In this document: positions 33,734 to 43,030 of the stretch, piece by piece | Position numbering within the stretch: position 1 is the stretch's first letter | Layout: every line of letters starts with the position of its first letter | Source: DATLLJ01 sp965229885 | GTDB lineage: Bacteria; Acidobacteriota; Vicinamibacteria; Vicinamibacterales; CAVVIG01 | NCBI GenBank assembly: GCA_965229885.1 | Contig: CBDDJX010000003.1 | Span: forward strand, 558,001-622,000 | Reading direction: 5' to 3' | Length of the DNA: 64,000 nt | Position numbers and translations under genes: made by a program | The notes under the pieces: generated by a model | The model's database searches: none | The model's input: only the letters and a program-made list of their open reading frames with translations | Told to the model about the DNA's origin: nothing

Positions 33734-35799
33734 ATAGCTTCCGTGCGCCCGCTCCCGTCCGGCTCGCCGCTGGCGGCATTGCAGGCGGCGGACCCTCGGG
33801 GACGAGCCTCCCGCCCAGCCCGGTCACAGCTCGGTGCGGGACGTGGAAATCACCACTCACGGCGCGTACCGTCGCAGCCGGCGGGCTGCAACTGAGCAGC
33901 GTCATCCTCGGTGGCGACGATATCTATTGGCTCGAAAGGCGGCCGGAAGAAGGGGGCCGCAGTGTGGCGGTCAAGTGGAGTCCGGGCGGCCGCATCGCGG
34001 ACCTCACTCCGGCCGGAACCAACGTGCGAACCCGTGTGCACGAGTACGGCGGGGCGGCGTACGCGGTGTCGCGCCATTCAATCTATTACTCCGAGTTCGC
34101 GGACCAGCGCGTCTATCGGCTGGCGCCGGGGGGGGCACCCAAGCCGCTTACGCCGCCGGGCGATTGGTACTACGCCGACTTCACGATCGACCCGACGGGC
34201 ACGCGGATTGTCTGCGTTCGAGAGGACCACACGGAACGGGATCGCGAAGCCGCGAATACCCTGATAAGCCTGGCGCTCGACGGTCCGCCGACCATCGGGA
34301 CGGTCATTGCTTCGGGTTACGACTTCTATTCAACGCCCCGGTTCAGTCCGAACGGTTCGCGCATGGCGTGGTTGGCGTGGCGCCACCCCGCCATGCCGTG
34401 GGATGCCACGGAGCTGTGGACCGCTGACGTGGGCCGAGACGGCCGGCTTGAGCGCCCGACGCGCGTGGCCGGCGGGGACGAGGAGTCGATCTTTCAGCCT
34501 GGGTGGTCGCCTGACGGCACGCTGTACTTCGTCTCGGATCGCACCGGCTGGTGGAATCTCTACCGCGTGCGCGCTGGGCAGGTGGAGGCCGTTCACCCGA
34601 TGCTGGCGGAGTTCGGCCGCCCACAGTGGCAGTTCGGGGCTTCCACGTGGGCGTTTGCCGATGAGTCACGCCTCGTCGTCGCGTACCAGGAACGCGGCCG
34701 TGGGCGCGTCGCGACCCTGGATCTGTCGACCGGTGCGCTGGCGCCGTTGGACGCGCAGTTGGAGCCGGGCGACCGCATGGCCGCCACCGACTCGCATGCT
34801 GTGTTTGTCGGTGCCTCGGCGCTGACGCCGGAAGCGGTGGTGCGCGTCAATCTCTCGACGGGCGCGACCGAAGTGCTCCGTGTGGCGACCGGAATGGAGA
34901 TCGCTCCCGAGTATCTTTCGATAGCCGACGTGCTTGAGTTCCCGACCGATGGCGGCCTCACGGCGCACGCGTTCTACTACGCGCCCCACAACAGGAATTT
35001 TGCGGTGCCCGCCGACGAGCGCCCGCCGCTCATCGTCATCAGTCATGGCGGTCCGACGGCGTCGCACCGTGCGACGCTGAACTTGGATATCCAGTATTGG
35101 ACCAGCCGCGGCTTCGCCGTGGTGGACGTGAACTACGGCGGTAGCTCCGGCTACGGACGCGCTTATCGGCGACGGCTGAATGCGCAGTGGGGCGTCGTGG
35201 ACGTTGCCGATTGCGTGAATGCCGCGAAGTATCTGGTGACACAGGGCAAAGCGGACGCTGACCGCCTCATCATCCGTGGCAACAGCGCCGGTGGTTACAC
35301 CACTCTGGCCGCGCTGACGTTCCATCCTGAGGTGTTCAACGCTGGCGCAAGCTATTACGGCATCAGTGACCTCGAAATGATGGCGCGTGACACGCACAAA
35401 TTCGAGTCGCGATATCTCGACACACTCGTGGGGCCGTACCCGGCAAAGCAAGACCTCTATCGCGCGCGATCTCCCATCCACTTCGTGGACAGGCTGTCCA
35501 GCCCCCTCATTCTTTTCCAGGGCCTCGAGGACAAGGTGGTGCCACCGAACCAGTCAGGCATGCTGGCCGACGCCACGCGCGCCAAGGGTCTGCCGGTCGC
35601 ATTCCTCACCTTCGAAGGCGAGCAGCACGGATTCCGCAAGGCCGACACGATGGTCCGCTGCCTCGAAGCCGAGCTGTTCTTCTATGGCGCCGTCTTCCAA
35701 TTCAAGCCGGCGGACGCGATCTCGCCAGTTCCCATCGACAATCTCGATCGGTGGAAGGTCCCGTCACGTTCCTCATCAGCCGGCACCAACGACAAATAG
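33730..35799 (+). CDS. S9-family (prolyl oligopeptidase) serine peptidase in the pqq operon
   Basis: A 689-residue acylaminoacyl-peptidase/DPP4-type protein. An N-terminal beta-propeller (repeats such as SPDGTLYFVSDRTGWWNLYR) is followed by an alpha/beta-hydrolase domain. The latter has VISHGGPTASHR, nucleophile RGNSAGGYTT, Asp in FQGLEDKVVPPNQSG and His in GEQHGFRKA. There is no clear signal peptide, so it is probably cytoplasmic. ATG 33730 overlaps the permease stop. Since no pqqF-type M16 protease is present nearby, it may trim PqqA or the cross-linked peptide; this is inference from operon position. Confidence 0.9.
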   Translation: MNSFRAPAPVRLAAGGIAGGGPSGTSLPPSPVTARCGTWKSPLTARTVAAGGLQLSSVILGGDDIYWLERRPEEGGRSVAVKWSPGGRIADLTPAGTNVRTRVHEYGGAAYAVSRHSIYYSEFADQRVYRLAPGGAPKPLTPPGDWYYADFTIDPTGTRIVCVREDHTERDREAANTLISLALDGPPTIGTVIASGYDFYSTPRFSPNGSRMAWLAWRHPAMPWDATELWTADVGRDGRLERPTRVAGGDEESIFQPGWSPDGTLYFVSDRTGWWNLYRVRAGQVEAVHPMLAEFGRPQWQFGASTWAFADESRLVVAYQERGRGRVATLDLSTGALAPLDAQLEPGDRMAATDSHAVFVGASALTPEAVVRVNLSTGATEVLRVATGMEIAPEYLSIADVLEFPTDGGLTAHAFYYAPHNRNFAVPADERPPLIVISHGGPTASHRATLNLDIQYWTSRGFAVVDVNYGGSSGYGRAYRRRLNAQWGVVDVADCVNAAKYLVTQGKADADRLIIRGNSAGGYTTLAALTFHPEVFNAGASYYGISDLEMMARDTHKFESRYLDTLVGPYPAKQDLYRARSPIHFVDRLSSPLILFQGLEDKVVPPNQSGMLADATRAKGLPVAFLTFEGEQHGFRKADTMVRCLEAELFFYGAVFQFKPADAISPVPIDNLDRWKVPSRSSSAGTNDK

Positions 35800-36138
35800 T
35801 CGGATGCGCGGTCAGGGGCTTCGCCGTCCCACCAGCCCCTCGACGGGGCTGCTCGCTTTCGCGGAATCCTTCCCGCCTGGTAAGCCAGCAGCGCACACCA
35901 GCAGCGGAACCCCTCCGACGAACCCCAGAGAAAGGCCGCCGCTTGGCTCACGCCGTGCGTCCGATAAGGTCCGATCGTGCCGATCGAGGACCGCTTGCCC
36001 GCAGCACGCTGGCCGCCAACCAGCGGTAGCCGTCCAGGTGTGCGGGCGGGGCGGACGGGTGTATGCTCCCCGGAGCGCGACGTTCTGGCGTCGGGTGACG
36101 CCCGCGATGTTGGTTCCACGTCCGGAGGAGGAGCAGCC

Positions 36139-36555
36139 ATGACTTACTCAATTCGGCGCGCTCTCGTTCCTGCCACACTCGTTTTGGTCCTTGCTTCGGT
36201 AGTGTCGGCGTGCAGTTCTTCGGAGACCGGAGCCGTCGGCACATCCGGTGACGGCGGTTCGACCGCGATCGGCCTTCAAATGCTCTCTGGAGCATTTATC
36301 GTCGTCGAGAATCGGGCGGGTCACGCGCTCCTCGATCTGACGGTCAGCATCAACACGATCCGCAAATCGGAGCCCTACGTCGTCAGAATTGGGCGGATGG
36401 AAACTGGGGGCAAGCGCGACTTGCCGGTCGGAAGCTTCACGGAATCAGGTGGGGGGAAATTTAATCTCAACTTCGTGCGCCCGAAAGACGTTGTGGCCAC
36501 TGCAAGCGATCTCGATGGCAAGAAGTACGAGGTTAGAATGGCGTGGCAGAACTGA
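36139..36555 (+). CDS. predicted lipoprotein, hypothetical
   Basis: A 138-residue protein starts at ATG 36139 behind an excellent GGAGGAGGAG. The type II signal peptide LVLVLASVVSAC puts the lipid on Cys25. A Gly/Ser linker leads to a domain of about 95 residues rich in beta-strand pattern (GAFIVVENRAGHALLDLTVS ... YVVRIGRMETGGKRDL), which resembles an Ig-like/FxLYD-type sandwich. Function unknown. It stands alone after the pqq operon. Confidence 0.7.
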   Translation: MTYSIRRALVPATLVLVLASVVSACSSSETGAVGTSGDGGSTAIGLQMLSGAFIVVENRAGHALLDLTVSINTIRKSEPYVVRIGRMETGGKRDLPVGSFTESGGGKFNLNFVRPKDVVATASDLDGKKYEVRMAWQN

Positions 36556-36816
36556 ACCCATCTAACTTCATGATGTGCTGTGCGTCCGCCCTGACCTGGT
36601 CAATCACGGGACTCTGTGAAAATGTGCCTGAACGATCCCAGCGCTGCGGAGAAAAGGTGGTCCGAGCGGAAGTTGGAAGGCAACTGACCGCCATGGCACA
36701 CTCCAGCAGGAACTTCACAAACGACAATGAGTTTTCTCTTGATACGGAAATCTTGTTCGATTGTGCGCCCAACCAGGGAGCCTCCGCAGACATGACACTT
36801 GCCGTAGGCACAACGC

Positions 36817-36936
36817 GTCGGCTACAACGAGGACAACGTGTGGATCGTCGGCAAGGGCTCGGACATGATCATCCGCTTCAACCCTCAACCTAGGGTCGCC
36901 CGAAGACGCGCAGCGCTTCTAAACGCAATAAGTTGA
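36817..36936 (+). pseudogene. fragment of a beta-propeller (NHL/SMP-30-like) protein
   Basis: The frame reads YNEDNVWIVGKGSDMIIRFN and then loses resemblance before TGA 36934. The pattern of one propeller blade (VWxVxxGSDMxIxFNPxGRV) is what I know from secreted NHL-repeat proteins. Only about 40 codons remain, without a start. Confidence 0.45.
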
Positions 36937-36965
36937 GGAGGTCAGGAACTGGACCTCACTGGAGG

Positions 36966-37290
36966 TCACGAGTCGCGGGGCTCGGGCGGGGTCTTTTGCC
37001 GGCTGTCCCAGTCGTAGAAATTGAAAGCGTATTCAGCGAGCTCTCCTGGAGCGGACAAAAATCGGTCCGCCGCTATCATCGCCTCGATGTGGTCGAAAAT
37101 CAGGCTAACCTGCCAGCGTGCGTTCACCGAGTGAAACCAGATGGCGCGCCCGTCGAACACCAGGCTCGCGACGTTGGCCAGCGCTCGTGCGCCAGCGGGA
37201 CCGGCTCGATCCGTTCACGCTCGCGGCGCGCATTGACCGCAAGCTCGCGCGGGTCTATGCCCTCGCGAATCATCGGCGCGGGCTGGTGCC
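36966..37290 (-). pseudogene. frameshifted small gene of unknown function
   Basis: Two minus-strand frames look coding and join at about 37165-37180: MIREGIDPRELAVNARRERE in one register, then LVFDGRAIWFHSVNARWQVS and EYAFNFYDWDSRQ in the next, ending at 36966. Together they would make a protein of about 105 residues. I do not recognise it. One missing or added base in a GCGCACGAGCGC stretch would explain the break. Confidence 0.35.
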
Positions 37291-37737
37291 CTCGACGGCG
37301 GGGGCCGCGGAGACACACGCAAAGACCGCGCGGGTCTCCGCGGCCCTGTCGCTCAAAGACCTCTCCCCGTCGGTAACACCAAATATGGCGCGACGAAGCG
37401 CCGCCCGGTAACACTTACTTATGGCTCGACACGCCTCTAAGCAGGCTTGTCTGTGGAATCCTGAATCCCGTCGCGGATGGCGGCGAGCGCGTGCTCGCAC
37501 GCACGGCATTGCCGGCCACAAGACTTGCCAGTTGCGGTGAAATTGCGTCTCTTTTATTACCGAAGGCGCTGCTCGCGCCCCGGTGTTGCAAGAAGCGTCG
37601 AAGCCTGGCCCTCTTCGTTTTCGGCGGGGAGGATTAGATGCTTGGGTGGGAGTTCCTGCGGGGGATGGTCGATAGCGTGAAGAAGGCGGCCTCTTGCCGG
37701 CCTTCTCCACGCTTTGCGGGACGATTGCGACGCCTGA
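37291..37737. other. gene-free region with a hairpin at 37681-37706
   Basis: No supported gene lies between the remnant above and the end of the cytochrome gene. A hairpin (AGAAGGC at 37681 with GCCTTCT at 37700) sits 32 bases past the stop of the minus-strand cytochrome gene and could terminate it, though there is no U-run. Confidence 0.4.
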
Positions 37738-39231
37738 TTACTGCACGCTGCCGTTGTTTGACGCCTTGCCCGCCTTCGTCAATTCGAGGGCGTTTTTGTC
37801 CACCGTGACATCCCGAAATGGCGAGAACATCTCGTCCCAGCTTTGCTCTGACCAGTAGACCTCCTTGTCAGGCTGGCTGCTGTTCTTGTTCCTCGCAGAG
37901 TTGTCGTAGGATCCAATCGCCTTGATCGTGCTGCCGGCCGGTAGCTTAAGCGGCTCCTTCAAATCGTAGAACAGCTGCCAGTTGAAGTCGTAGTTCAGGT
38001 TACTCAGCACGATCTGCTCCCGGCCATCGGGAAACGTCACCACGAATGTCATTTCATGACCGCGCAAATGCATGTGCGGCCACACGGTGTACAACGTCAC
38101 GTCGTCTTGATACGCCGAGATTTCCGTCATCGACCAGTCTGCGGCATGCGGCGGAATCACCGGCACGGTGGGGCCCTTGTCGCGTCCCTGCCCTCCTCCT
38201 GATACCAGCGGCGTGAAGTCGTCGACCACTAGCTCCCTCCCCTCCGCAAGCGTGCTGTGGCCGCCGTAGCTTCCGAGGACTTCGTTTCTCGGGTCCTTCT
38301 GAAACCACAGACCCACTTTCGTCTTGTCCGCGAATGGCTTGCCGATCATGGTGTAGTGCGTGCCCCACACGATGACCCCTTCCTTGGGGATGCGTTGAAA
38401 TCCACCATCCCGGTATTGCCTGAAGGTGCCTCCGGGAACGTAACAACAGAAGGCGAACGTATCTTGTCGTTCCTCTGGCGTGGCTTCCGCGCCGGCGCCG
38501 GCTGTCGTGTTGGCGGCATCCCACAACTTACCGGTTTCGCTGTCGAGCAGCGCGCCTTCGATGACCAGCCCGCCGGGCCACGCCGCGCCCCTGCCAATGT
38601 GGGTGCCGGACGGCTGCGGCTTAATGATGAACTGCATGTGATGCACGGCCTCGACCACGCCCGGCAGGATCTGAATGGCCTCGATGAAATGCTCTTCCTT
38701 CTTCAGCTCCTCCGGGAGCTCCTGGTAGATGTTGAGCCAGGGCACCTCACCTTCGGCCGGCCCGTTGAATGCGTCTGCCATCTCGATCACGAGGTCGGGA
38801 TCGCGCCCCGAGGGATGCGTCCAGCCCTCGTTTATCGTTGGCAGCTCGGCCGTCAATGGCGTATCACCTTCAGGAGCGCCCGTGTCTGCCCACGCCGCGA
38901 TGGTCTGAATCTGGGTGTCGGTCAAGCGCGGGTCGTTGAGGAATTCGCCAAAGCGAGGATCGGCGAACCACGGCGGCATCTCACGCTTGGAGACCTTGTT
39001 CTTGATCGCCCGCGCCCAGGGTCGCACTTCCTCGTACGACATGAGCGACATCGGCGCGATCTGGTTGGGACGATGGCACGACACGCAGTTGTTGAAGACG
39101 ATCGGCGCGACATCCTTGTTGAACGTCGGGCTTGTGGCGGCCGGCGCGGCGGCCGGCGCGGCGGCCATCCTAACGCCAGCGGCAACTGCCACGACCACCA
39201 CCATCGCACCGAGCATGACCCTGGATTTCAT
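37738..39231 (-). CDS. c-type cytochrome fused to PHM-like copper type II monooxygenase domains (copy 1)
   Basis: A 497-residue secreted protein (signal segment residues 5-30). A haem c site NNCVSCH lies at 49-53, with a possible axial Met in KREMPPWF. Two copper domains follow the order of peptidylglycine/dopamine monooxygenases. HHM (197-199) and His292 in GTHYT match the CuH ligands. HMH (386-388, WPHMHLRGHE) and Met468 in the DEM of SWDEMF match CuM. The haem could feed electrons in place of ascorbate. ATG 39231 is chosen by comparison with the divergent paralogue and a GGAG ten bases upstream. The substrate is unknown. Confidence 0.8.
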   Translation of the reverse strand: MKSRVMLGAMVVVVAVAAGVRMAAAPAAAPAATSPTFNKDVAPIVFNNCVSCHRPNQIAPMSLMSYEEVRPWARAIKNKVSKREMPPWFADPRFGEFLNDPRLTDTQIQTIAAWADTGAPEGDTPLTAELPTINEGWTHPSGRDPDLVIEMADAFNGPAEGEVPWLNIYQELPEELKKEEHFIEAIQILPGVVEAVHHMQFIIKPQPSGTHIGRGAAWPGGLVIEGALLDSETGKLWDAANTTAGAGAEATPEERQDTFAFCCYVPGGTFRQYRDGGFQRIPKEGVIVWGTHYTMIGKPFADKTKVGLWFQKDPRNEVLGSYGGHSTLAEGRELVVDDFTPLVSGGGQGRDKGPTVPVIPPHAADWSMTEISAYQDDVTLYTVWPHMHLRGHEMTFVVTFPDGREQIVLSNLNYDFNWQLFYDLKEPLKLPAGSTIKAIGSYDNSARNKNSSQPDKEVYWSEQSWDEMFSPFRDVTVDKNALELTKAGKASNNGSVQ

Positions 39232-39765
39232 GTTTTGGATCTCCATGCCTGGGATTTCCATTTTGCCTGCCCAGGACGTACCCGCTTATACACCCAAAAG
39301 CCGCAGAGCGCACGAAAATCTTCCGTCACTTCTCAGCCCGCGCTGACGTGTGCCCGGGTGGAGGCCCCTGCTTCCAGGGCTTCCAGGGCATTCCTCAGAC
39401 ACCGCTCCTCACTTGCGTCCTTTCTTCGCCAAGGTGGGCTTCCTTACACTCGCTGCGCGTCAACCTGCCGGGACCGGCAGCGCCCCGATCCGCTGCAACA
39501 TCGCCCAGAAGCAGGTGTCGGGCAGATGACTCTCCGCCAAGAAGAGCCAGTAGTAGCGAGTGTGTTTCACCAACCGTCGCAACAGCCGGCTTGGCCACCA
39601 TCGATGCTGCGTTCTCTCGACCGCCGAAGACAAAGACAGGATAGAACGTTCTGAGACACACCTGGCGGGCCGCCGGCCCTGGATCTTCAGGGCGGGCCAG
39701 TGAATCTTACACGCTGTTGTCGTAGGTCTTCGAGAGGGAACCGCCAAGACGAGAGGAGTTCAGAC
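39232..39765. other. 534-base divergent spacer between the two cytochrome-monooxygenase genes
   Basis: This spacer must hold the promoters of both genes, but no clear -35/-10 pair stands out. It contains a transposase remnant (39460-39630, minus). The plus-side gene has a GAGAGGAG Shine-Dalgarno at 39750-39757. CGGGCCGCCGGCCC (39667-39680) is a strong palindrome. Confidence 0.4.
39460..39630 (-). pseudogene. C-terminal transposase remnant (DDE type, IS4/IS1380-like)
   Basis: The minus-strand frame reads RLLRRLVKHTRYYWLFLAES and continues MLQRIGALPVPAG to a stop at 39460. This matches the end of IS4/IS1380-type transposases, where a run such as LVRHARYxxLxLAE follows the catalytic Glu. Everything upstream is gone. 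It marks mobile-element activity between the duplicated genes. Confidence 0.45.
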
Positions 39766-41238
39766 ATGAAATGCAGAGTGTGGGTCCTCAGCGGCGCGAT
39801 GTCCATGGCCATGACCGCTGGCGTGAGTCTGACGCAGCTCGAGGCCCAGGTCGCCACAAGCCCGACGTTCAACAAGGACATCGCGCCGATTGTCTTCAAC
39901 AACTGCGTGTCATGCCATCGTCCCAACCAGATCGCGCCGATGTCCCTGATGTCGTACCAAGAAGTGCGGCCCTGGGCGCGGGCGATCAAGAACAAGGTCT
40001 CCAAGCGCGAGATGCCGCCGTGGTTCGCCGATCCTCGCTTTGGCGAATTCAGCAACGACCCGCGCTTGCCCGACGAGCAGATTAAGACCATCGCGGCGTG
40101 GGTTGATGCGGGTGCTCCGCAAGGCGAGACGCCGTTAGTGGCCGAGCTGCCAAAGATGAACGGCGGCTGGACGCATCCTTCGGGGCGCGATCCCGACCTC
40201 GTGGTTGAGATGGCCGACGCATACGAGGGTCCGGCCCAAGGCGAGGTGCCCTGGTTCAACATCTACCAGGAGCTCCCCGCGGAGCTGAAGAAGGAAGAGC
40301 ATCTCATCGAGGCCATTCAGATTCTTCCGGGCGTGATCGAGGCCATGCATCACATGCAGTTCATCGTCAAGCCGCTGCCGCCCGGCACCAAGCTCGGGAG
40401 GGGCCCGGCCTGGCCTGGCGGGCAGGTCATCAACGGCACGCTGCTCGACAGCGAAACCGGTAAGTTGTCGACGCGCGCCCAAGTGATAGGCACCGAAGGA
40501 GCTCGACGAAATACATTCACCTATTGTTGTTACGTTCCCGGAGGCACCTTCAGGCAATATCCGAATGGTGGCTTCAAACGCATGCCTAAGGATGGAGTCA
40601 TCGTGTGGGGCGTGCACTACACCATGCTCGGCAAGCCGTTCGCGGACAAGACGAAAGTGGGTCTGTGGTTTCAGAAGGACCCAAGACACGAAATCCTCGG
40701 AGAGTCAGGCGGCCACAGCACGCTTGCGCAGGGGAGGGAGGTAGTGGACGACGAGATCACGCCGCTGCTACGTCCAGGAGACGGGCAGGGGAGGGACGCT
40801 GGTCCCACCGTGCCGGTGATTCCGCCGCATGCCAAAGACTGGTCGATGACGGAGATCTCGGCGTATCAAGACGACGTGACGTTGTACACCGTGTGGCCGC
40901 ACATGCATCTGCGCGGTCATGAAATGACATTCGTGGTGACGTTTCCCGATGGCCGGGAGCAGATCGTGCTGAGCAACCTGAACTACGACTTCAACTGGCA
41001 GCTGTTCTACGATTTGAAGGAGCCACTTAAGATACCGGCCGGCAGCATGATCAAGGCGATTGGATCCTACGACAACTCTGCGAGGAACAAGAATAGCACC
41101 CAGTCTGACAAGGAAGTTTACTGGTCCGAGCAGTCTTGGGATGAGATGTTCTCGCCATTCCGCGATGTCTCGATGGACAAAAACGCCCTCGAATTGACGA
41201 AGGCGCTCAAGTCGTCGACCGACGGCGGCCGGCAGTAG
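39766..41238 (+). CDS. c-type cytochrome fused to PHM-like copper type II monooxygenase domains (copy 2)
   Basis: A 490-residue paralogue of the preceding divergent gene. The haem site CVSCH is at 47-51 and the same copper ligands are present: HHM in EAMHHMQFIVKP, His in GVHYTMLG, HMH in WPHMHLRGHE and DEM in SWDEMFSPF. Long stretches are identical in protein and nearly so in DNA. The middle differs: copy 1 has an Ala/Glu-rich insert (GAGAEATPEE) lacking here. ATG 39766 follows GAGAGGAG by eight bases. A signal peptide ending near LEAQVA predicts export to the periplasm. Confidence 0.8.
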   Translation: MKCRVWVLSGAMSMAMTAGVSLTQLEAQVATSPTFNKDIAPIVFNNCVSCHRPNQIAPMSLMSYQEVRPWARAIKNKVSKREMPPWFADPRFGEFSNDPRLPDEQIKTIAAWVDAGAPQGETPLVAELPKMNGGWTHPSGRDPDLVVEMADAYEGPAQGEVPWFNIYQELPAELKKEEHLIEAIQILPGVIEAMHHMQFIVKPLPPGTKLGRGPAWPGGQVINGTLLDSETGKLSTRAQVIGTEGARRNTFTYCCYVPGGTFRQYPNGGFKRMPKDGVIVWGVHYTMLGKPFADKTKVGLWFQKDPRHEILGESGGHSTLAQGREVVDDEITPLLRPGDGQGRDAGPTVPVIPPHAKDWSMTEISAYQDDVTLYTVWPHMHLRGHEMTFVVTFPDGREQIVLSNLNYDFNWQLFYDLKEPLKIPAGSMIKAIGSYDNSARNKNSTQSDKEVYWSEQSWDEMFSPFRDVSMDKNALELTKALKSSTDGGRQ

Positions 41239-41331
41239 TCAGCTATCGCGATCGCCATATCAACGCCGTCGCTCAAGGCTATCTGGCGTGGCGGCATGAG
41301 CCCTGTCAACAGCCAACGGGGGAGCTCACGG

Positions 41332-41598
41332 TCAGTCGCGCGGCGCAGGCAGGAGCGCTTCGGCGGCGACTATCTGCAACCGGGCCTTCGAGAACGGCGG
41401 CCCTCCGAAGCGGTCATTCAGCTCGATCGTCCGCGTGTCGCCCGGCTCGAAGATGTCCTTGAGCCACCCATGTGTTTCCTCGACCACGCCGCCACGATCG
41501 TCCAGGTACGTTGCCGTATACAGCGGATCGCGGAAGGCAACAACGGCGCTGCGGTTACGGACCGTGATCGTCCAATGGACGGATCCCTGCGGCCCCAT
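41332..41598 (-). CDS. small hypothetical protein with FxLYD-like beta-sandwich pattern
   Basis: An 88-residue minus-strand frame begins 4 bases after the stop of the glycosyltransferase relic. HWTITVRNRSAVVAFRDPLY, TATYLDDRGGVV and FEPGDTRTIELND follow the strand order of Ig-like FxLYD domains, which are usually extracytoplasmic. No signal peptide is seen, so it may be a separated C-terminal domain. It is probably co-transcribed with the upstream gene. Confidence 0.5.
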   Translation of the reverse strand: MGPQGSVHWTITVRNRSAVVAFRDPLYTATYLDDRGGVVEETHGWLKDIFEPGDTRTIELNDRFGGPPFSKARLQIVAAEALLPAPRD

Positions 41599-41602
41599 CC
41601 TG

Positions 41603-43030
41603 CTACGCAGGCTCGAGCACCTCGAAATCGCGCGTGGGATCGTAGGGGCGCGAGAGGTCCGAGAGGACAGCGGGGCCGCCGTCGATCGCGAAGTCGCGCC
41701 GGTGCGCGAACATCTCCGGCTCCTTCAGGCGCACCGCCGCCGCGACGACCCCGCGGTTCTTGTAGAGTGACCGCTCCGGCGCCTGCGTCCACGTCAGCCC
41801 CGCGTGGAAGGCGACGTTGAGGATCAGGACGCCCGCCGCGATCTGCCGCGCCCGCGGCGAATCGACGAACGTCCACCAGGACGCCGCGAACATGAACGCG
41901 ATCGGCGCCAGCACGTAGAACGCGTGCGCCTGGGGCGGCTCGATCACGAACCAGTAGCTGGCGTAGACGAGCAGCACGCTCAGGCCCACGAGCCGGCAGA
42001 GCGCCGCCCACCTGGGCCGCAGTATCGACTCCGGCCACCTGCGAATCGGCCGGCATCCGTCGAGGCACATCCACACCGGCTGCATAACGCCGACGCTCAA
42101 CACGACGAGTGCGATCGGAACGAGCCACAGGTGGCGCCCGAGGAATTCGAGCCGCTTCGCGCCGTCTTGCGCGACAAACCGGTTGATCTCCAGGCTTGCA
42201 AACGGCAGGAAGCGTGCGAGCGTCGTCACGATGATCCACGGGTTCACCCAGCGCGGGTGAATGTTGCGCATGACGCCGCCCGATCCGGTGTCGATGCCGT
42301 AGCGCGCGAACGTCGGCAGCAGCAGCAAGGCGGGGATCAGCGCGCCGGTGAAGAAGGCGACGGCATCGATCGCGAGCGCCCGGATACCGTCCGACCGGCG
42401 GCTCACCCACGCGACCGCGGCATAGGGGAGCAGCAGCGGCCACGACATATGGATCTGCATCAGCCAGGCCGCGGCGAATCCCATCAGCGCAAAGGCGACC
42501 CGAGGCGACAGACGCCGCAGGCTGAAGCTCGGGGCCGCTTCGAAAAAGTCGAGGAAGAACAGGATGGCCGGCGCCAGGATGTACGACGTGTTGATGATGT
42601 GCGTCGAGAACTGGAGGGTCCACGGAACCGTGAGGAACCATCCCCAGATGAGCCAGCGCGGCGCTTTGGGGAGCTGTGCGCACGTGTACGACGCGAGCGA
42701 GCCGATCGCGGCGAACGGCAGCAGGTTCAGCAGCACGAACGGCGACTCAGGGATGGCGAGCATCCTGAGCGGCACGCCGACGAGCAACGCCTGCAGCGCG
42801 CCCGGAATCTCGCTGCGGGTCCACACGACGTCGGGTCCGAAAAACGGCTAGGCGCCGGTGGCGTAATAGCGGAAGCCGAGCAGGAAGGTCTGTGTTTCGT
42901 CTTCGAAGTAGAACTCGCGGGAGAGTCCGAACAGCAGGCTGAACGCGAAGCAGGCGGCGAGGACGAGCGGAATGCGCCAGCGCGTCCATCGTTGGGGCAC
43001 CATGGTGACAAATACCTTCCAGGGGTTCAT
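41603..43030 (-). pseudogene. membrane glycosyltransferase (GT39/PMT-like) with an in-frame amber codon
   Basis: From ATG 43030 the frame gives an N-terminal helix (IPLVLAACFAFSLLFGLSRE), the acidic loop FYFEDETQTFLLGFRYYATG, then TAG at 42848-42850. In the same frame it continues as PFFGPDVVWTRSEIPGALQA and 400 residues with eight or more transmembrane helices. The loop with acidic residues after helix 1 is typical of GT-C enzymes using polyprenyl-phosphate sugars. A Trp codon TGG changed to TAG would explain the stop (expected ATGAWPFFGPD). Unless suppressed or a sequencing error, the enzyme is lost. Confidence 0.7.
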
